A DNA stretch of 15,992 nt from Candidatus Latescibacter anaerobius SCGC AAA252-E07 (GCA_000403035.1 AQSL01000161.1:880-16871), one strand, 5' to 3'. Positions 1 to 8,116 are shown, counted from the stretch's first letter. A program made the numbers and translations. Notes: generated by a model not told the origin, from the sequence alone.

Positions 1-1
1 T

Positions 2-2086
2 GGTGTCGATAGTATAATGACAACCGACAGAGCTGTCAAAGAGGAATTCACGTTCGGGGATGAATATGAGAGTTCCTTTATATACGATGGTACATTCAGG
101 GAAGTTTTACCCGGCGAAACCGTTACCGTTGACAGTTCGCCACATTGTGTCATCGGTATCGATGCGGGTGGTACATATACCGATGCTGTAGTCATATCGC
201 TCGAAGAGAAAAAGGTATTAGCGGCTGGCAAGGCACCTACCACGTATCATGACCTGTCGATCGGCATACAAAATGCACTCCTGAAACTTCCCGTTACACT
301 GCTTCGAAAAGCCAAGAGACTTGCCATATCGACAACACTCGCGACAAATGCCATTGTTGAGGAAAAGGGATCGAGAACCGGCCTGCTATTAATCGGTTAC
401 GATGAGTACACGTTTTCCAGAGTCACTATCGGTTCCGGAGACATAAAGGCGGTTGTGGGAGGATGTCATACCATTTACGGTATTGAAAAGGAACCTCTCG
501 ACGAGCAAACCCTTATAGCCACTGCCGAATCAATGGTTAAGAATGGTGTCGAGACACTGGCTGTTTCATCATACATGGGCACGAGAAATCCCGAACACGA
601 GATCCGTGCAGCACAAATGTTATCATCAAAGTTCACCCTACCCGTAGTAACCGGCCATGATTTGACAGATGACCTTGACTCAATCAGGCGGGCGAACACG
701 GTGCTTCTCAACGCACGGTTGATGCCGGTTATTGCCAGGTTGGTTGATTCTATTGAACATGTGGTTGAGAATCTGAACCTTCCTACCGATGTCCGTATCG
801 TTACAACTGAAGGTTTCCTCATGAATACGAACGAAGCAAGGCAAATGCCGATTAGAATGGTGTTGTCGGGACCTGCCGCCTCAGTAATGGGTGTCCGTTT
901 TCTGACTGATATTGAATCTTGTGTAATTTTAGACATGGGTGGGACCACAACTGACATCGCTGTAATCGAAGGTGGGAGTGCAAGAAGAACCGGGCGCGGC
1001 GCCTTCGTGGGACGTTACAAAACATCCATAAAAGCGACAGATATCCGCACAGTCGGTTTGGGAGGTGACAGCGGTATACGATGGATTAATAATAGACTTG
1101 TTGTTGGTCCGCAACGTGTTGAGCCAATATCGCGGCTTGCTTCCGAATATTCGACGGTTAAAGACCGCCTGTCTGAACTCAAGGACTACAAGGGTTCGGA
1201 TTACGGTCTCGTTCAGCCGGCTGTGTTTTATGTTTTTGTCAGACAGCCGGAAAACACTTCATTTTTAAACAATCGCGAGAAATTAGTATTACAGTTTCTC
1301 AGGGAAGGCCCCTTATCCGAAGTGGATCTGGCTGAAACCCTTAATTATCCCTACCTGTCGCTTTTAGGTCTTGAACGGCTTGAAGAACTTGGAATAATAC
1401 GCAGGAGTGGTTTGACTCCTACGGATTTGATGGTGGCATCAGGCCTTATCGATATAGGGGACAGAGAAGCAGCGGAACTTCTGATTGCCATATATGCCGG
1501 ACGTTCCGGTTTACCCGAGGAAGTATTCGTACGTAAATCCTGGGATGAGATACACAGATTATCAGCATCGATCCTCATTACCGAAGCGCTGTCAGGAATG
1601 AAAGAGAACGGTTCCTTTCCCGGATGCCGCTTTTGTGAGCAGACATTCAAAGAAAACGGGCCGGTTGAGGTTTCCTACAATCTCAAACCGCTTCTTGTGG
1701 GTATTGGCGCCCCCACAAAGGAAATGATCCATGGAATCAAAAAGTACTTACATGCCGAAAAGGTCTTTCCACGGTGGGCAGAGGTAGCCAATGCGGTCGG
1801 CGCAGCTTCGGGAGCCGGCGGTATGCATATCGATATGTTGATTATATCAGAGGGGAACGGAAGGTTCGACCTTTATTCTCCCGATGGAATGTATACGTTC
1901 CGTTCACTCGATGATGCCAAGTCTGAGGCGGTAAAGCTTTCACAAGAGTGTGCTCAGAAATATGCACAGCGGATGAATTATGACAGATTCAGTTTGAACA
2001 TAAAAGTCCATGACAGGAGCGCCCCGACCATGTTTGATAATGATATTTATATTGATACGTCTGTGGTGGCTAAAATGAGGTATTGA
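2..2086 (+). CDS. Hydantoinase/oxoprolinase-family protein (HyuA-like ASKHA ATPase), probably 5'-truncated by the window edge
   Basis: Members of this family couple ATP hydrolysis to opening or carboxylation of amide or ketone substrates; the substrate here is unknown. Numbering from the ATG at 17, I see the first phosphate loop GIDAGGTYTD (47-56), STTLATNAIVE (105-115), LSGPAAS (284-290), the second phosphate motif ILDMGGTTTD (304-313), GLGGDSGIRW (347-356), a winged-helix-like segment ending in LTPTD (about 420-470), a CxxC pair (537 and 540) and ANAVGAASG (591-599). Family proteins usually begin only a few residues before the first loop. Here 46 residues precede it, the frame stays open back to base 2, and no Shine-Dalgarno precedes the ATG at 17, so the true start probably lies outside the window. 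It converges on the aldolase gene. No partner HyuB-type subunit is visible; one could lie upstream. Confidence 0.85.
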   Translation, partial: GVDSIMTTDRAVKEEFTFGDEYESSFIYDGTFREVLPGETVTVDSSPHCVIGIDAGGTYTDAVVISLEEKKVLAAGKAPTTYHDLSIGIQNALLKLPVTLLRKAKRLAISTTLATNAIVEEKGSRTGLLLIGYDEYTFSRVTIGSGDIKAVVGGCHTIYGIEKEPLDEQTLIATAESMVKNGVETLAVSSYMGTRNPEHEIRAAQMLSSKFTLPVVTGHDLTDDLDSIRRANTVLLNARLMPVIARLVDSIEHVVENLNLPTDVRIVTTEGFLMNTNEARQMPIRMVLSGPAASVMGVRFLTDIESCVILDMGGTTTDIAVIEGGSARRTGRGAFVGRYKTSIKATDIRTVGLGGDSGIRWINNRLVVGPQRVEPISRLASEYSTVKDRLSELKDYKGSDYGLVQPAVFYVFVRQPENTSFLNNREKLVLQFLREGPLSEVDLAETLNYPYLSLLGLERLEELGIIRRSGLTPTDLMVASGLIDIGDREAAELLIAIYAGRSGLPEEVFVRKSWDEIHRLSASILITEALSGMKENGSFPGCRFCEQTFKENGPVEVSYNLKPLLVGIGAPTKEMIHGIKKYLHAEKVFPRWAEVANAVGAASGAGGMHIDMLIISEGNGRFDLYSPDGMYTFRSLDDAKSEAVKLSQECAQKYAQRMNYDRFSLNIKVHDRSAPTMFDNDIYIDTSVVAKMRY

Positions 2087-2241
2087 GTACCATAAGATTG
2101 TTCAACATTGGGATTTTTATTTTACCGTAAAGAACACGTTGGTTGCCATGAAAAGCAGCACGCATTCCTCATAGTTGTTTGAAAATGGAGAGTATGTTTC
2201 AAGTCCTCCGGAGTGAAACAGAGTATTACATGATTCAGGGT

Positions 2242-2278
2242 AAAAAAAATCGCCCGAAAGTTTTCCTTTCAGGCGATT
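2242..2278 (-). terminator. Intrinsic terminator of the DHDPS-family aldolase gene
   Basis: Read on the minus strand, this is a stem of about 13 pairs with one mismatch (arms 2248-2260 and 2266-2278) around a 5-nt loop, followed by a run of eight T (plus-strand A at 2242-2249). It begins about 18 bases after the aldolase stop codon. The T run is on the minus-strand side only, so it serves mainly the minus-strand gene. Confidence 0.9.
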
Positions 2279-2295
2279 GAATAACAAGTAATTAT

Positions 2296-3231
2296 TTATC
2301 CTCTTCCCCGTATAAGCGGAATATCGGCGTATTCGCATAATTCCGAAAGAATGGTATGCAGCCGTTTTTTTGTGGCTTCAGCTCTCGCTTTATCAGCATC
2401 GGTAAGTGCGGTTTTGGATGGGCCCATTCTGAATCCGCGAACCTCCATAGCGGCTTTAAAGCCCAGCGGAAACTGTATGCTGAACATGGCTCGAATTGCA
2501 AGGCAGATTGCAAGCTGCAATGAGCGAGCCGTATTATAATCGCCTGCCAGGGTCGCGTTGAAGATTCTTACCAGTATTTCGGGAAAAATTGTAGCGGTGC
2601 CTACCATTGCACCTTTGCCGCCGAGCATGGTGGTTGAAAATATCATTTCCTCACGGCCGCTCATCATGTTAATATCTGTTCCTGCAAGGCGGACCTTGTC
2701 CATGAAATGTATAAAATCCACAAGACTTCCGGATGAATCTTTCATGGCTACAACATTCGGAATAGAGGAGACACGTTTCACAACATCATACGATAACGGA
2801 GTGGAGAAGAGAGGTATATTATACATGATCATAGACATGTCCGGAACAGCTTCAGCGAGCATTTCATAATGTCTCTCAATGACGTCCTGAGTAACCGTAT
2901 AGTAATATGGGGGGGAACAAACGATTCCTTCACAGCCGACTTCACGGGCGTATTTGGCAAATTCAATAGATTTTTCGATGTGACTTGCGGTAACTCCTGC
3001 GAGCACGGGAACACGTCCCTTTGACGCTTTTTTCGCCATACTCATAAGCTGGCAGGCTTCATCTGTTTCCATGTGGACAAATTCGCCAACGCTGGAAACG
3101 GCAAAAATTCCTTTACAGCCGCTTTCTATGCAAAAGTCAATAATATCTGTCGTGACCTCTTCATTAATGGAACCATCTTCGTCAAAAGCTGTTAGCATTG
3201 CAGGGAAAATACCCTCTGGCTTGTAAAACAT
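2296..3231 (-). CDS. Dihydrodipicolinate synthase/N-acetylneuraminate lyase family aldolase
   Basis: A 311-residue class I aldolase of the DapA/NanA superfamily, the usual length for a single TIM barrel. The Schiff-base lysine is K164 in VAMKDSSG and the proton-relay tyrosine is Y137 in MYNIP. The carboxylate-binding loop, normally GTTGE or GSTGE, reads SSVGE (46-50). Family members cleave or form 2-keto acids through pyruvate or a pyruvate-like aldehyde. The altered loop and the C-terminal stretch (GFRMGPSKTALTD) do not point to housekeeping lysine synthesis, and the gene is not next to other lysine genes, so catabolic cleavage of a sugar acid is more likely than DapA itself. The start ATG has an AAGGAG 8 bases upstream (plus-strand 3240-3245). 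It has its own terminator and appears monocistronic. Confidence 0.92.
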   Translation of the reverse strand: MFYKPEGIFPAMLTAFDEDGSINEEVTTDIIDFCIESGCKGIFAVSSVGEFVHMETDEACQLMSMAKKASKGRVPVLAGVTASHIEKSIEFAKYAREVGCEGIVCSPPYYYTVTQDVIERHYEMLAEAVPDMSMIMYNIPLFSTPLSYDVVKRVSSIPNVVAMKDSSGSLVDFIHFMDKVRLAGTDINMMSGREEMIFSTTMLGGKGAMVGTATIFPEILVRIFNATLAGDYNTARSLQLAICLAIRAMFSIQFPLGFKAAMEVRGFRMGPSKTALTDADKARAEATKKRLHTILSELCEYADIPLIRGRG

Positions 3232-3436
3232 AATTTATTCTCCTTCACACTATTTGAAAAAAATCGATAATATTCTCATATAATCATCTGTAAAATAATA
3301 CAATAACAGTATGTATTTATGATTCGGGAATTATTCTCTTGATATGTTTTTTGACAACAAAATTGAAATGCGTTCGTTAACGTTGAAAAATAATCTTTTA
3401 GAAACGATAAGTCAAGAAACTAAGTATATAAAATTC

Positions 3437-3465
3437 TTGACAGTTTCCTGTTCTTTTGGTATTTT
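3437..3465 (+). promoter_or_regulatory. Sigma-70-like promoter for the small membrane protein and tRNA-Val
   Basis: A perfect TTGACA (3437-3442), a 17-bp spacer and TATTTT (3460-3465, four of six matches) lie 28 bases before the start codon of the 84-residue gene. Transcription would begin near 3472 and could run on into the tRNA. Confidence 0.5.
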
Positions 3466-3492
3466 TACTCCGGTCTTGATAAGGGGATTGAA

Positions 3493-3747
3493 ATGCAAAG
3501 GAAAAATGAAAAAAACGTAGAATTTTCGAGAAATCTCAAATTATATTATGCAGCCATCGGAATCATAATTATCGGCTATTTTTTCCTTTCAATAGGCGAT
3601 GCAAATAGTTTTACATCCATCACGCTCGGCCCGATTATTCTCGTTTTGGGTTATATTGTTGCTGTGCCAATTGCACTTCTCTGTGGTGGTTCAAAGAAAG
3701 ATAAAAATACATCAAAAAACATACAAAAATCCTCTGATCAAAAATAG
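3493..3747 (+). CDS. Small two-helix membrane protein, function unknown
   Basis: This 84-residue protein has a basic N-terminus, two hydrophobic helices (about 17-36 and 43-65) joined by a short SIGDANSF loop, and a highly charged lysine- and serine-rich tail. The topology is probably both ends in the cytoplasm. A strong Shine-Dalgarno AAGGGG (3481-3486) sits 6 bases before the ATG, and a promoter lies just upstream, so the gene is very probably real. The pattern resembles small hydrophobic proteins I have seen in FCB-group genomes, but I cannot name a family with confidence. The stop codon is 17 bases before tRNA-Val, so the two are probably cotranscribed. Confidence 0.8.
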   Translation: MQRKNEKNVEFSRNLKLYYAAIGIIIIGYFFLSIGDANSFTSITLGPIILVLGYIVAVPIALLCGGSKKDKNTSKNIQKSSDQK

Positions 3748-3764
3748 TGCCTCTATCAATGAAT

Positions 3765-3842
3765 GGGCGATTAGCTCAGCTGGTTCAGAGTGCCTCCCTT
3801 ACAAGGAGGAAGTCACTGGTTCGAACCCAGTATCGCCCACCA
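3765..3842 (+). tRNA. tRNA-Val (anticodon TAC)
   Basis: The full cloverleaf can be drawn. The acceptor stem is GGGCGAT (3765-3771) with ATCGCCC (3832-3838). The D arm is GCTC/GAGT, the anticodon stem CCTCC/GGAGG with loop CTTACAA (anticodon TAC, valine), and the T arm CTGG-TTCGAAC-CCAG. The discriminator is A, and CCA is encoded at 3840-3842. No integrase or duplicated tRNA 3' end is seen nearby, so there is no sign of use as an attachment site. Confidence 0.97.
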
Positions 3843-4287
3843 AATAAAAACAATAACTTACATATTTCCTCCCTTTTTCCACTGTGTATAAAAAACCCTG
3901 TGCAGAGATTTAGCATACATCCATAAAAGTATGGTGAAAAACGTATACCTTTCCGTCTGGTCGACGAGACCGATTAGTATGGATTTTTTTATCCCTGTAC
4001 ATCCACGGGCTTGTATCGCTCTTTCCGGCACATAGCTACTGTGACCCACTTTTCACGGTATAGAACTGAATTTTCAGAGTTTTCAGATAGGAGATACCGG
4101 TAAATTTTTCGAAGGCTGATGAGAGCATATGCCAGGTATATGAAGCGGCACAAAAAAAGCAGTTGCTTCTGTTTCATTTTACATCTTAATTGATAATTCA
4201 GAGTGTCTAAATGGAAGGGATGCAAATAATATCGAGGATATGTATCTTTATAAAGGTTTTTGCACCTGCGTTCGGTTATTCATGTGT
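3843..4287. other. Long non-coding stretch after tRNA-Val
   Basis: No convincing gene is visible between the tRNA and the sulfatase promoter. Minus-strand open frames here lack ribosome sites and protein-like composition. The stretch holds one copy of a short motif shared with 14330-14349 (at 3951-3970) and a 23-bp AT-rich segment (4170-4192) that resembles 8057-8079. No clear terminator follows the tRNA. Confidence 0.5.
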
Positions 4288-4316
4288 TGACTTTGAATTT
4301 GAAACAGCTTCATAAT
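4287..4316 (+). promoter_or_regulatory. Candidate sigma-70-like promoter for the sulfatase gene
   Basis: TTGACT (4287-4292, five of six), an 18-bp spacer and CATAAT (4311-4316, five of six) lie about 70 bases before the chosen start at 4388. Predicted transcription starts near 4323. Confidence 0.5.
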
Positions 4317-4387
4317 ACTTTGTGCACATATCCGTAAAAATGTTTGTACCATATGATGAATAATCATAGAATTAGATGGGGGCAATC

Positions 4388-5839
4388 ATGAAACGTATCA
4401 CCAGAAGGGATTTTCTGTCGAATATGAGTCTCGCATCCATTGGTGCGGCCGCGCTTCCGATGCTCAATACCGGTTGTGCGTCACCGGAAACTCCGGTTGA
4501 AAAACCATCGGAGAAAAAACCGAATTTTGTTATACTGTTCGCCGATGACATGGGTTACGGGGACTGGAATCGCGGCGGGCATCCCACAATCAAAACACCA
4601 AACCTGAACAGGATGGCCGATGAGGGCATTCAACTAACCCAGTTTTATTCCGGAAATCCTGTGTGTTCACCATCGCGTTCTGCGCTTCTTACCGGCAGGA
4701 ATTGCATTCGTACCGGTGTAATCCAGGTATTTTTTCCGGGGAACGGCACCGGTATGTCCACAGATGAAATCACTCTTGCAGAGGCACTGAAACCTCTCGG
4801 TTATGCCACCGCTTGCATAGGGAAATGGCACCTTGGGAGCACCTATGAATACCGCCCGCTGCGCCAGGGTTTCGATTACTATTACGGCATTCTCTACAGC
4901 AACGACATGTACAATCCCGATATATGGCGTAATGATGAACGTATCGAGCATCCTACCGATCAAACCACGCTTACCAAACGCTATACCGAAGAAGCGATCA
5001 GGTTTATCGAGCAATCAAAGGATCAGCCGTTCTTTCTCTATTTCCCCTATACCATGCCGCATATTCCGCTCTATGCTTCTGAAAAATTCCTGAAAACTTC
5101 GAGACGAGGTTTATACGGCGATGTTATCGAAGAAATCGACTGGAGCGTGGGGCAGATTTTAGGTACACTGAAACGCCAGGGTCTTGATAACGATACCCTC
5201 GTATTTTTCACGAGCGACAACGGTCCCTGGATGTGGGACAATGTTGGATTGGAAGGAGGAACCGCGGCATCTCTAAGAGGGGCAAAGGGTGATACATGGG
5301 AAGGCGGTATGCGTGAGCCTACTATCGCATGGTGGCTCGGACATTTGCCCGAGGGGCAGGTTAATATGTCTGTGGGATCAGTGCTTGATTTCTTTCCTAC
5401 CTGTGTTGAACTGGCCGGAGGCAGGATTCCGGATGACCGTCCGTATGACGGTATTAACCTGATGCCGGTGCTTGAAGGAAAAGAATCACCCGAACGGACA
5501 ATTTATTATTATCGCGGTGAACATCTCCGCGCTGTCCGGAAAGGGAAATGGAAACTTCATTTCAGTTATTGGAAACATCCTGCAAATGTATATTCTTTTG
5601 ATAATGGAGGTCCTGATTTTGCGAAAGGTTGGATTATACCGAAAACTCCTTTGCTCTTTGACCTTGAAGGTGACCCATCAGAGCGCTTTGATGTTGCGCA
5701 GGAAAATCCTGATATTGTTGCCGACCTGACCGCGACTGCTCAGCGCTATACACAGGAAATTGAAAAAAACGGTGAGAATAAGGAGTTAATTGACTGGTTT
5801 ATACATGAGTGGCCCACAGCCCCGAGAGAGGGAGAATAG
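4388..5839 (+). CDS. Tat-exported lipoprotein sulfatase (arylsulfatase A/GALNS-like, Cys-type)
   Basis: Hydrolyses sulfate esters outside the cytoplasm, probably on a sulfated sugar or polysaccharide; the substrate is not readable. Residues from the ATG at 4388: Tat motif TRRDFL (5-10), hydrophobic region, lipobox LNTGC (C30), metal-binding FADDMGYGD (51-59), the formylglycine signature CSPSR with C93 and R97, IGKWHLG with K146 and H148, MPHIP with H225, SDNGP with D277 and N278, and RGAKGDTWEGG with K300. All key active-site residues are present. An ATG at 4376 is in frame, but the GGGGG (4378-4382) gives a proper ribosome site only for 4388, which also puts the twin arginines near the N-terminus. 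Length is 483 residues, typical for the family. The Cys-type site needs a formylglycine-generating enzyme or anaerobic maturase, and neither is seen in the window. Confidence 0.95.
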   Translation: MKRITRRDFLSNMSLASIGAAALPMLNTGCASPETPVEKPSEKKPNFVILFADDMGYGDWNRGGHPTIKTPNLNRMADEGIQLTQFYSGNPVCSPSRSALLTGRNCIRTGVIQVFFPGNGTGMSTDEITLAEALKPLGYATACIGKWHLGSTYEYRPLRQGFDYYYGILYSNDMYNPDIWRNDERIEHPTDQTTLTKRYTEEAIRFIEQSKDQPFFLYFPYTMPHIPLYASEKFLKTSRRGLYGDVIEEIDWSVGQILGTLKRQGLDNDTLVFFTSDNGPWMWDNVGLEGGTAASLRGAKGDTWEGGMREPTIAWWLGHLPEGQVNMSVGSVLDFFPTCVELAGGRIPDDRPYDGINLMPVLEGKESPERTIYYYRGEHLRAVRKGKWKLHFSYWKHPANVYSFDNGGPDFAKGWIIPKTPLLFDLEGDPSERFDVAQENPDIVADLTATAQRYTQEIEKNGENKELIDWFIHEWPTAPREGE

Positions 5840-5843
5840 GAGG

Positions 5844-5868
5844 GGCAGGAGTTCCCTCCTGCCTTTTT
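5844..5868 (+). terminator. Intrinsic terminator after the sulfatase gene
   Basis: A perfect 8-bp GC-rich stem (GGCAGGAG, 5844-5851, with CTCCTGCC, 5856-5863) closes a TTCC loop and is followed directly by TTTTT. It starts 5 bases after the sulfatase stop codon, marking a single-gene transcript. Confidence 0.9.
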
Positions 5869-6123
5869 CTGCAAGAGTGCCTGATGATACGATATGCAAT
5901 ACATTTCGTAACTCACCCTCTCGGTCTCCATTTGCGATAGAAAAAGTAAAAGCTTAGCCAATTGTGAAGTAACCGGAAATCTGATTGGACTGAAAGTTTG
6001 TGGTATAACATGAAAATGGTAGTAGTAAAAAGTACTCAACCTTTGCATGAATACGATCGCTCAAATCAACCTATCTGATGTAATAATCATACAAAACCTA
6101 CTATTAAAAAATTGAAGTGAGCC

Positions 6124-6747
6124 ATGTTTCGAAGATATCCTCTTTTAAAATTGGTATGTATTTGTTGTATTCATTTCTCATCTCATCAACTTTATGCGCA
6201 AGAAAAGAGTGAAATGAATGCAACCGGTGAACAGGTAAGTCAGGAAATTGCCAAGGAGAAAACACTCTATTTCACCATTCGCTTAGGTCAGGGGGGATTT
6301 CGTGATGATCGATCAGTGATCGGTAAATTAGGTGGAGGCCAGCTTACACTGGATATAAAACCGGCAAAATATCCTGTTGCAATTTCGATTTCCAATGAGT
6401 ATTACACAAATAGCCCCGATCCGACCCATTCGTATGAAATACCTAACCTGACTGCAATTAATTTACTTTACATGACAAAACTGTTCAAAAGGGAGAGGGC
6501 AAATGTTTTTCTTGGAGGAGGTATCGGTTGGCTCGAAGTCCCGAAAGGTGAAAATGCGCCTGATGCTATGGTGAAGGGTATCATGTATAACTTCGAAGCA
6601 GGAATCAATGTCAGGCTATTCTGGAAAATAGGTTTCTACGGTATTGGTAAGTATTTGTATGCTCAGAAGAAAAATAATAACATAAACGTAATTAATTTCA
6701 GTGAAGGTATTGTTTTATTGGGATTTACTCTTAACTTTGGATTGTAA
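6124..6747 (+). CDS. Secreted, probably outer-membrane beta-barrel protein, function unknown
   Basis: A 207-residue protein with a short basic N-terminus, a hydrophobic core and a likely signal-peptidase I site after LYA (residue 25). The mature part alternates polar and hydrophobic residues in short strands (LYFTIRLGQGG, VAISISNEYY, ANVFLGGGIGW, MYNFEAGINVRL, IGFYGIGKYLY) and ends in GFTLNFGL, which fits a small outer-membrane barrel of the OmpA/OmpW-like fold class. No named family is recognised. The ribosome site (GAAGTGAG) is weak. It stands alone between the sulfatase terminator and the YbjQ-domain gene. Confidence 0.8.
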   Translation: MFRRYPLLKLVCICCIHFSSHQLYAQEKSEMNATGEQVSQEIAKEKTLYFTIRLGQGGFRDDRSVIGKLGGGQLTLDIKPAKYPVAISISNEYYTNSPDPTHSYEIPNLTAINLLYMTKLFKRERANVFLGGGIGWLEVPKGENAPDAMVKGIMYNFEAGINVRLFWKIGFYGIGKYLYAQKKNNNINVINFSEGIVLLGFTLNFGL

Positions 6748-7036
6748 GCTTTTTGTAAGATGGTGGAGGTATCAAACACAAAAAATTGCATAGTTCCGGA
6801 TATAGGCGCTATTGAAGAACAGTCCTTACCCTATACTCATCTTACCTGTTAATCCAAACAGAGAAAGAATGATTGTACTATGGTAATACTCAGGTAGAGA
6901 TAGATTTTCAATCGGACTAAGCGGATAAAAAACGTCAAAAAAACGAGCATCAACATACAGCTTTTATATAGATATGAATGCATATATATTTTATAAAACT
7001 GCGCCCGTTATTCCACTATTGTTAAACGCCATTTCT
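6748..7036. other. Intergenic stretch with no recognised feature
   Basis: About 290 bases between the barrel-like gene and the ribosome site of the YbjQ-domain gene. It becomes AT-rich toward the end (6960-7000) and probably holds the promoter for the next gene, but no well-spaced -35/-10 pair or hairpin terminator stands out. Confidence 0.4.
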
Positions 7037-7050
7037 AAGGAGAAGGAGCT

Positions 7051-7608
7051 ATGAAAATACTTCGAGATATTGGCTCGCTTGCCTTCGTGTTGGGACTTTT
7101 CACTGCAGTGTTTGCCGGAATGCCATGGTACATGATGGTTGCCGAGGATCCGGTTGTGCCCTGGTGGCTCAGGATAGCCGTTTTCTGTCTTATGGGCGGT
7201 ATCCTTGTGGTCCTGCTGACAGTGGCTCTCGAACAAAGGAAATTCAAGGCACCGGGTGAGGGGCCGCTGCCTTCTGAGCCGGAACGCACGGTTTTGATAT
7301 TGAATTCCACAGAACTACCCGGCCGGGAGATCACAGAGATTCTCGGTCTCGTCCAGGGGCATACGGTATTTGCCATCTGGCTTGGCAAAGATCTATCCGC
7401 TCTGGTCAGGTTGATCCTTGGCGGCGAATTGACCGAATACACAGAGATGATGGGAATGGCCCGGACAACAGCTACCGGCAGGATGGTCGCCCAGGCAGCA
7501 GATATGGGAGCGGATGCAATCATCAATACTCGCTACATGACCACGAGTGTTGTGGGAAGCGCGGCTGAACTTTTCGCGTATGGCACGGCTGTCAAACTCA
7601 GCGAATAG
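7051..7608 (+). CDS. Two-helix membrane protein with C-terminal YbjQ (UPF0145/DUF74) domain
   Basis: The protein is 185 residues long. Residues 8-28 and 40-60 form two membrane helices. After a charged proline-rich linker (61-79), residues 80-183 match the YbjQ-type domain: LNSTELPGREITEILGLVQG at the start, then KDLSALVRLILGGELTEYTEM, MVAQAADMGADAIINTRY, and a final strand FAYGTAVKL. YbjQ proteins form pentamers and are often called heavy-metal binding, though their role is poorly defined. They are usually about 105-residue soluble proteins, so here the domain appears tethered to the membrane, with its location depending on topology. Tandem AAGGAG sites (7037-7042 and 7043-7048) precede the ATG. 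No metal-resistance gene is adjacent. Confidence 0.88.
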   Translation: MKILRDIGSLAFVLGLFTAVFAGMPWYMMVAEDPVVPWWLRIAVFCLMGGILVVLLTVALEQRKFKAPGEGPLPSEPERTVLILNSTELPGREITEILGLVQGHTVFAIWLGKDLSALVRLILGGELTEYTEMMGMARTTATGRMVAQAADMGADAIINTRYMTTSVVGSAAELFAYGTAVKLSE

Positions 7609-8115
7609 ATTGACGTGCGGGAGTATTATTGATATCTGTACTATTTTGACGAAAAGTAAAAAAATTAAAAGAGTACAATTAAAAATATAATAAAAAATCA
7701 ATTGTTTTATGCAAAGATTTATTGTATTCTAATATTATAAATTAACAGGGTGTTTTACCTATTCTTATATACCCAAATTGAAAGATTATGTTGTAGGGGC
7801 AATCCTCGCGGTTGCCTGAAAATAAGGGTAGGGACAAGCCCTACCCCTACAATAATTGTCTGCCCCATCGGATGAAAAGAATAACATCAAAATCATATAT
7901 AATTCATTATGTTAAACATTTTTTATTGCTACATATCGCTCAATTTGGGTTATATGAATCTGATATGGAGAATTGGTTCATATTGAAACGGTATAACATA
8001 TTTGACTGTTAATGTTTAATTTATAATGTTGTAAAAAAAGATATTCAAATTATCATTGTTTCATTTTACATGATAATTGTATGATTTTAAGGTTAATAAT
8101 AAGTTAGGCAGAAAA
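7609..8115. other. AT-rich non-coding stretch carrying a palindromic repeat
   Basis: Roughly 510 bases of AT-rich DNA before the nuclease gene. Apart from the nested palindrome (7791-7852) it holds no convincing gene; the open frame at 7812-8012 begins inside the palindrome and has no ribosome site. A weak promoter-like pair for the nuclease is TTGTTT (8056-8061), 18 bp, TATGAT (8080-8085). Confidence 0.5.
7791..7852. repeat. Nested palindromic element (REP/MITE-like), 62 bp
   Basis: The outer ends TTGTAGGGG (7791-7799) and CCCCTACAA (7844-7852) are a perfect 9-bp inverted repeat. Inside are two further hairpins: GGCAA (7798-7802) with TTGCC (7812-7816), and GGGTAGGG (7826-7833) with CCCTACCC (7839-7846). 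The second inner stem and the outer stem share 7844-7846 and cannot form fully together, so the element can switch between a clover-like and a linear hairpin fold. The GTAGGGGC...CCCCTAC ends and internal GGCA/TTGCC arms are typical of short dispersed palindromic repeats in environmental genomes. No second full copy is seen here. Confidence 0.75.
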
Positions 8116-8116
8116 T

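Noticed and set aside
2296..3231. Calling the aldolase DapA of lysine biosynthesis
   Set aside because: The carboxylate loop is altered and no lysine or cell-wall genes are adjacent, so only the family is named.
3765..3842. tRNA-Val as an integration site of a genomic island
   Set aside because: No integrase, and no copy of the tRNA 3' end elsewhere in the window.
3599..3847. 82-codon plus-strand open frame running through tRNA-Val, ending in GSECLPYKEEVTGSNPVSPTK
   Set aside because: The tail is the direct translation of the tRNA gene, a well-known false peptide; the front is the wrong frame of the small membrane protein gene.
3989..4225. 78-codon minus-strand open frame between tRNA-Val and the sulfatase
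   Set aside because: No ribosome site and no protein-like pattern; likely chance.
7812..8012. 66-codon open frame in the AT-rich stretch
   Set aside because: It starts inside the palindromic element without a ribosome site; the first residues are just translated repeat.
4170..8079. 23-bp AT-rich similarity between 4170-4192 and 8057-8079 (TGTTTCATTTTACAT, then TAATTG)
   Set aside because: A 15-base exact match in AT-rich sequence is expected about once by chance in a window this size; no functional context links the sites.
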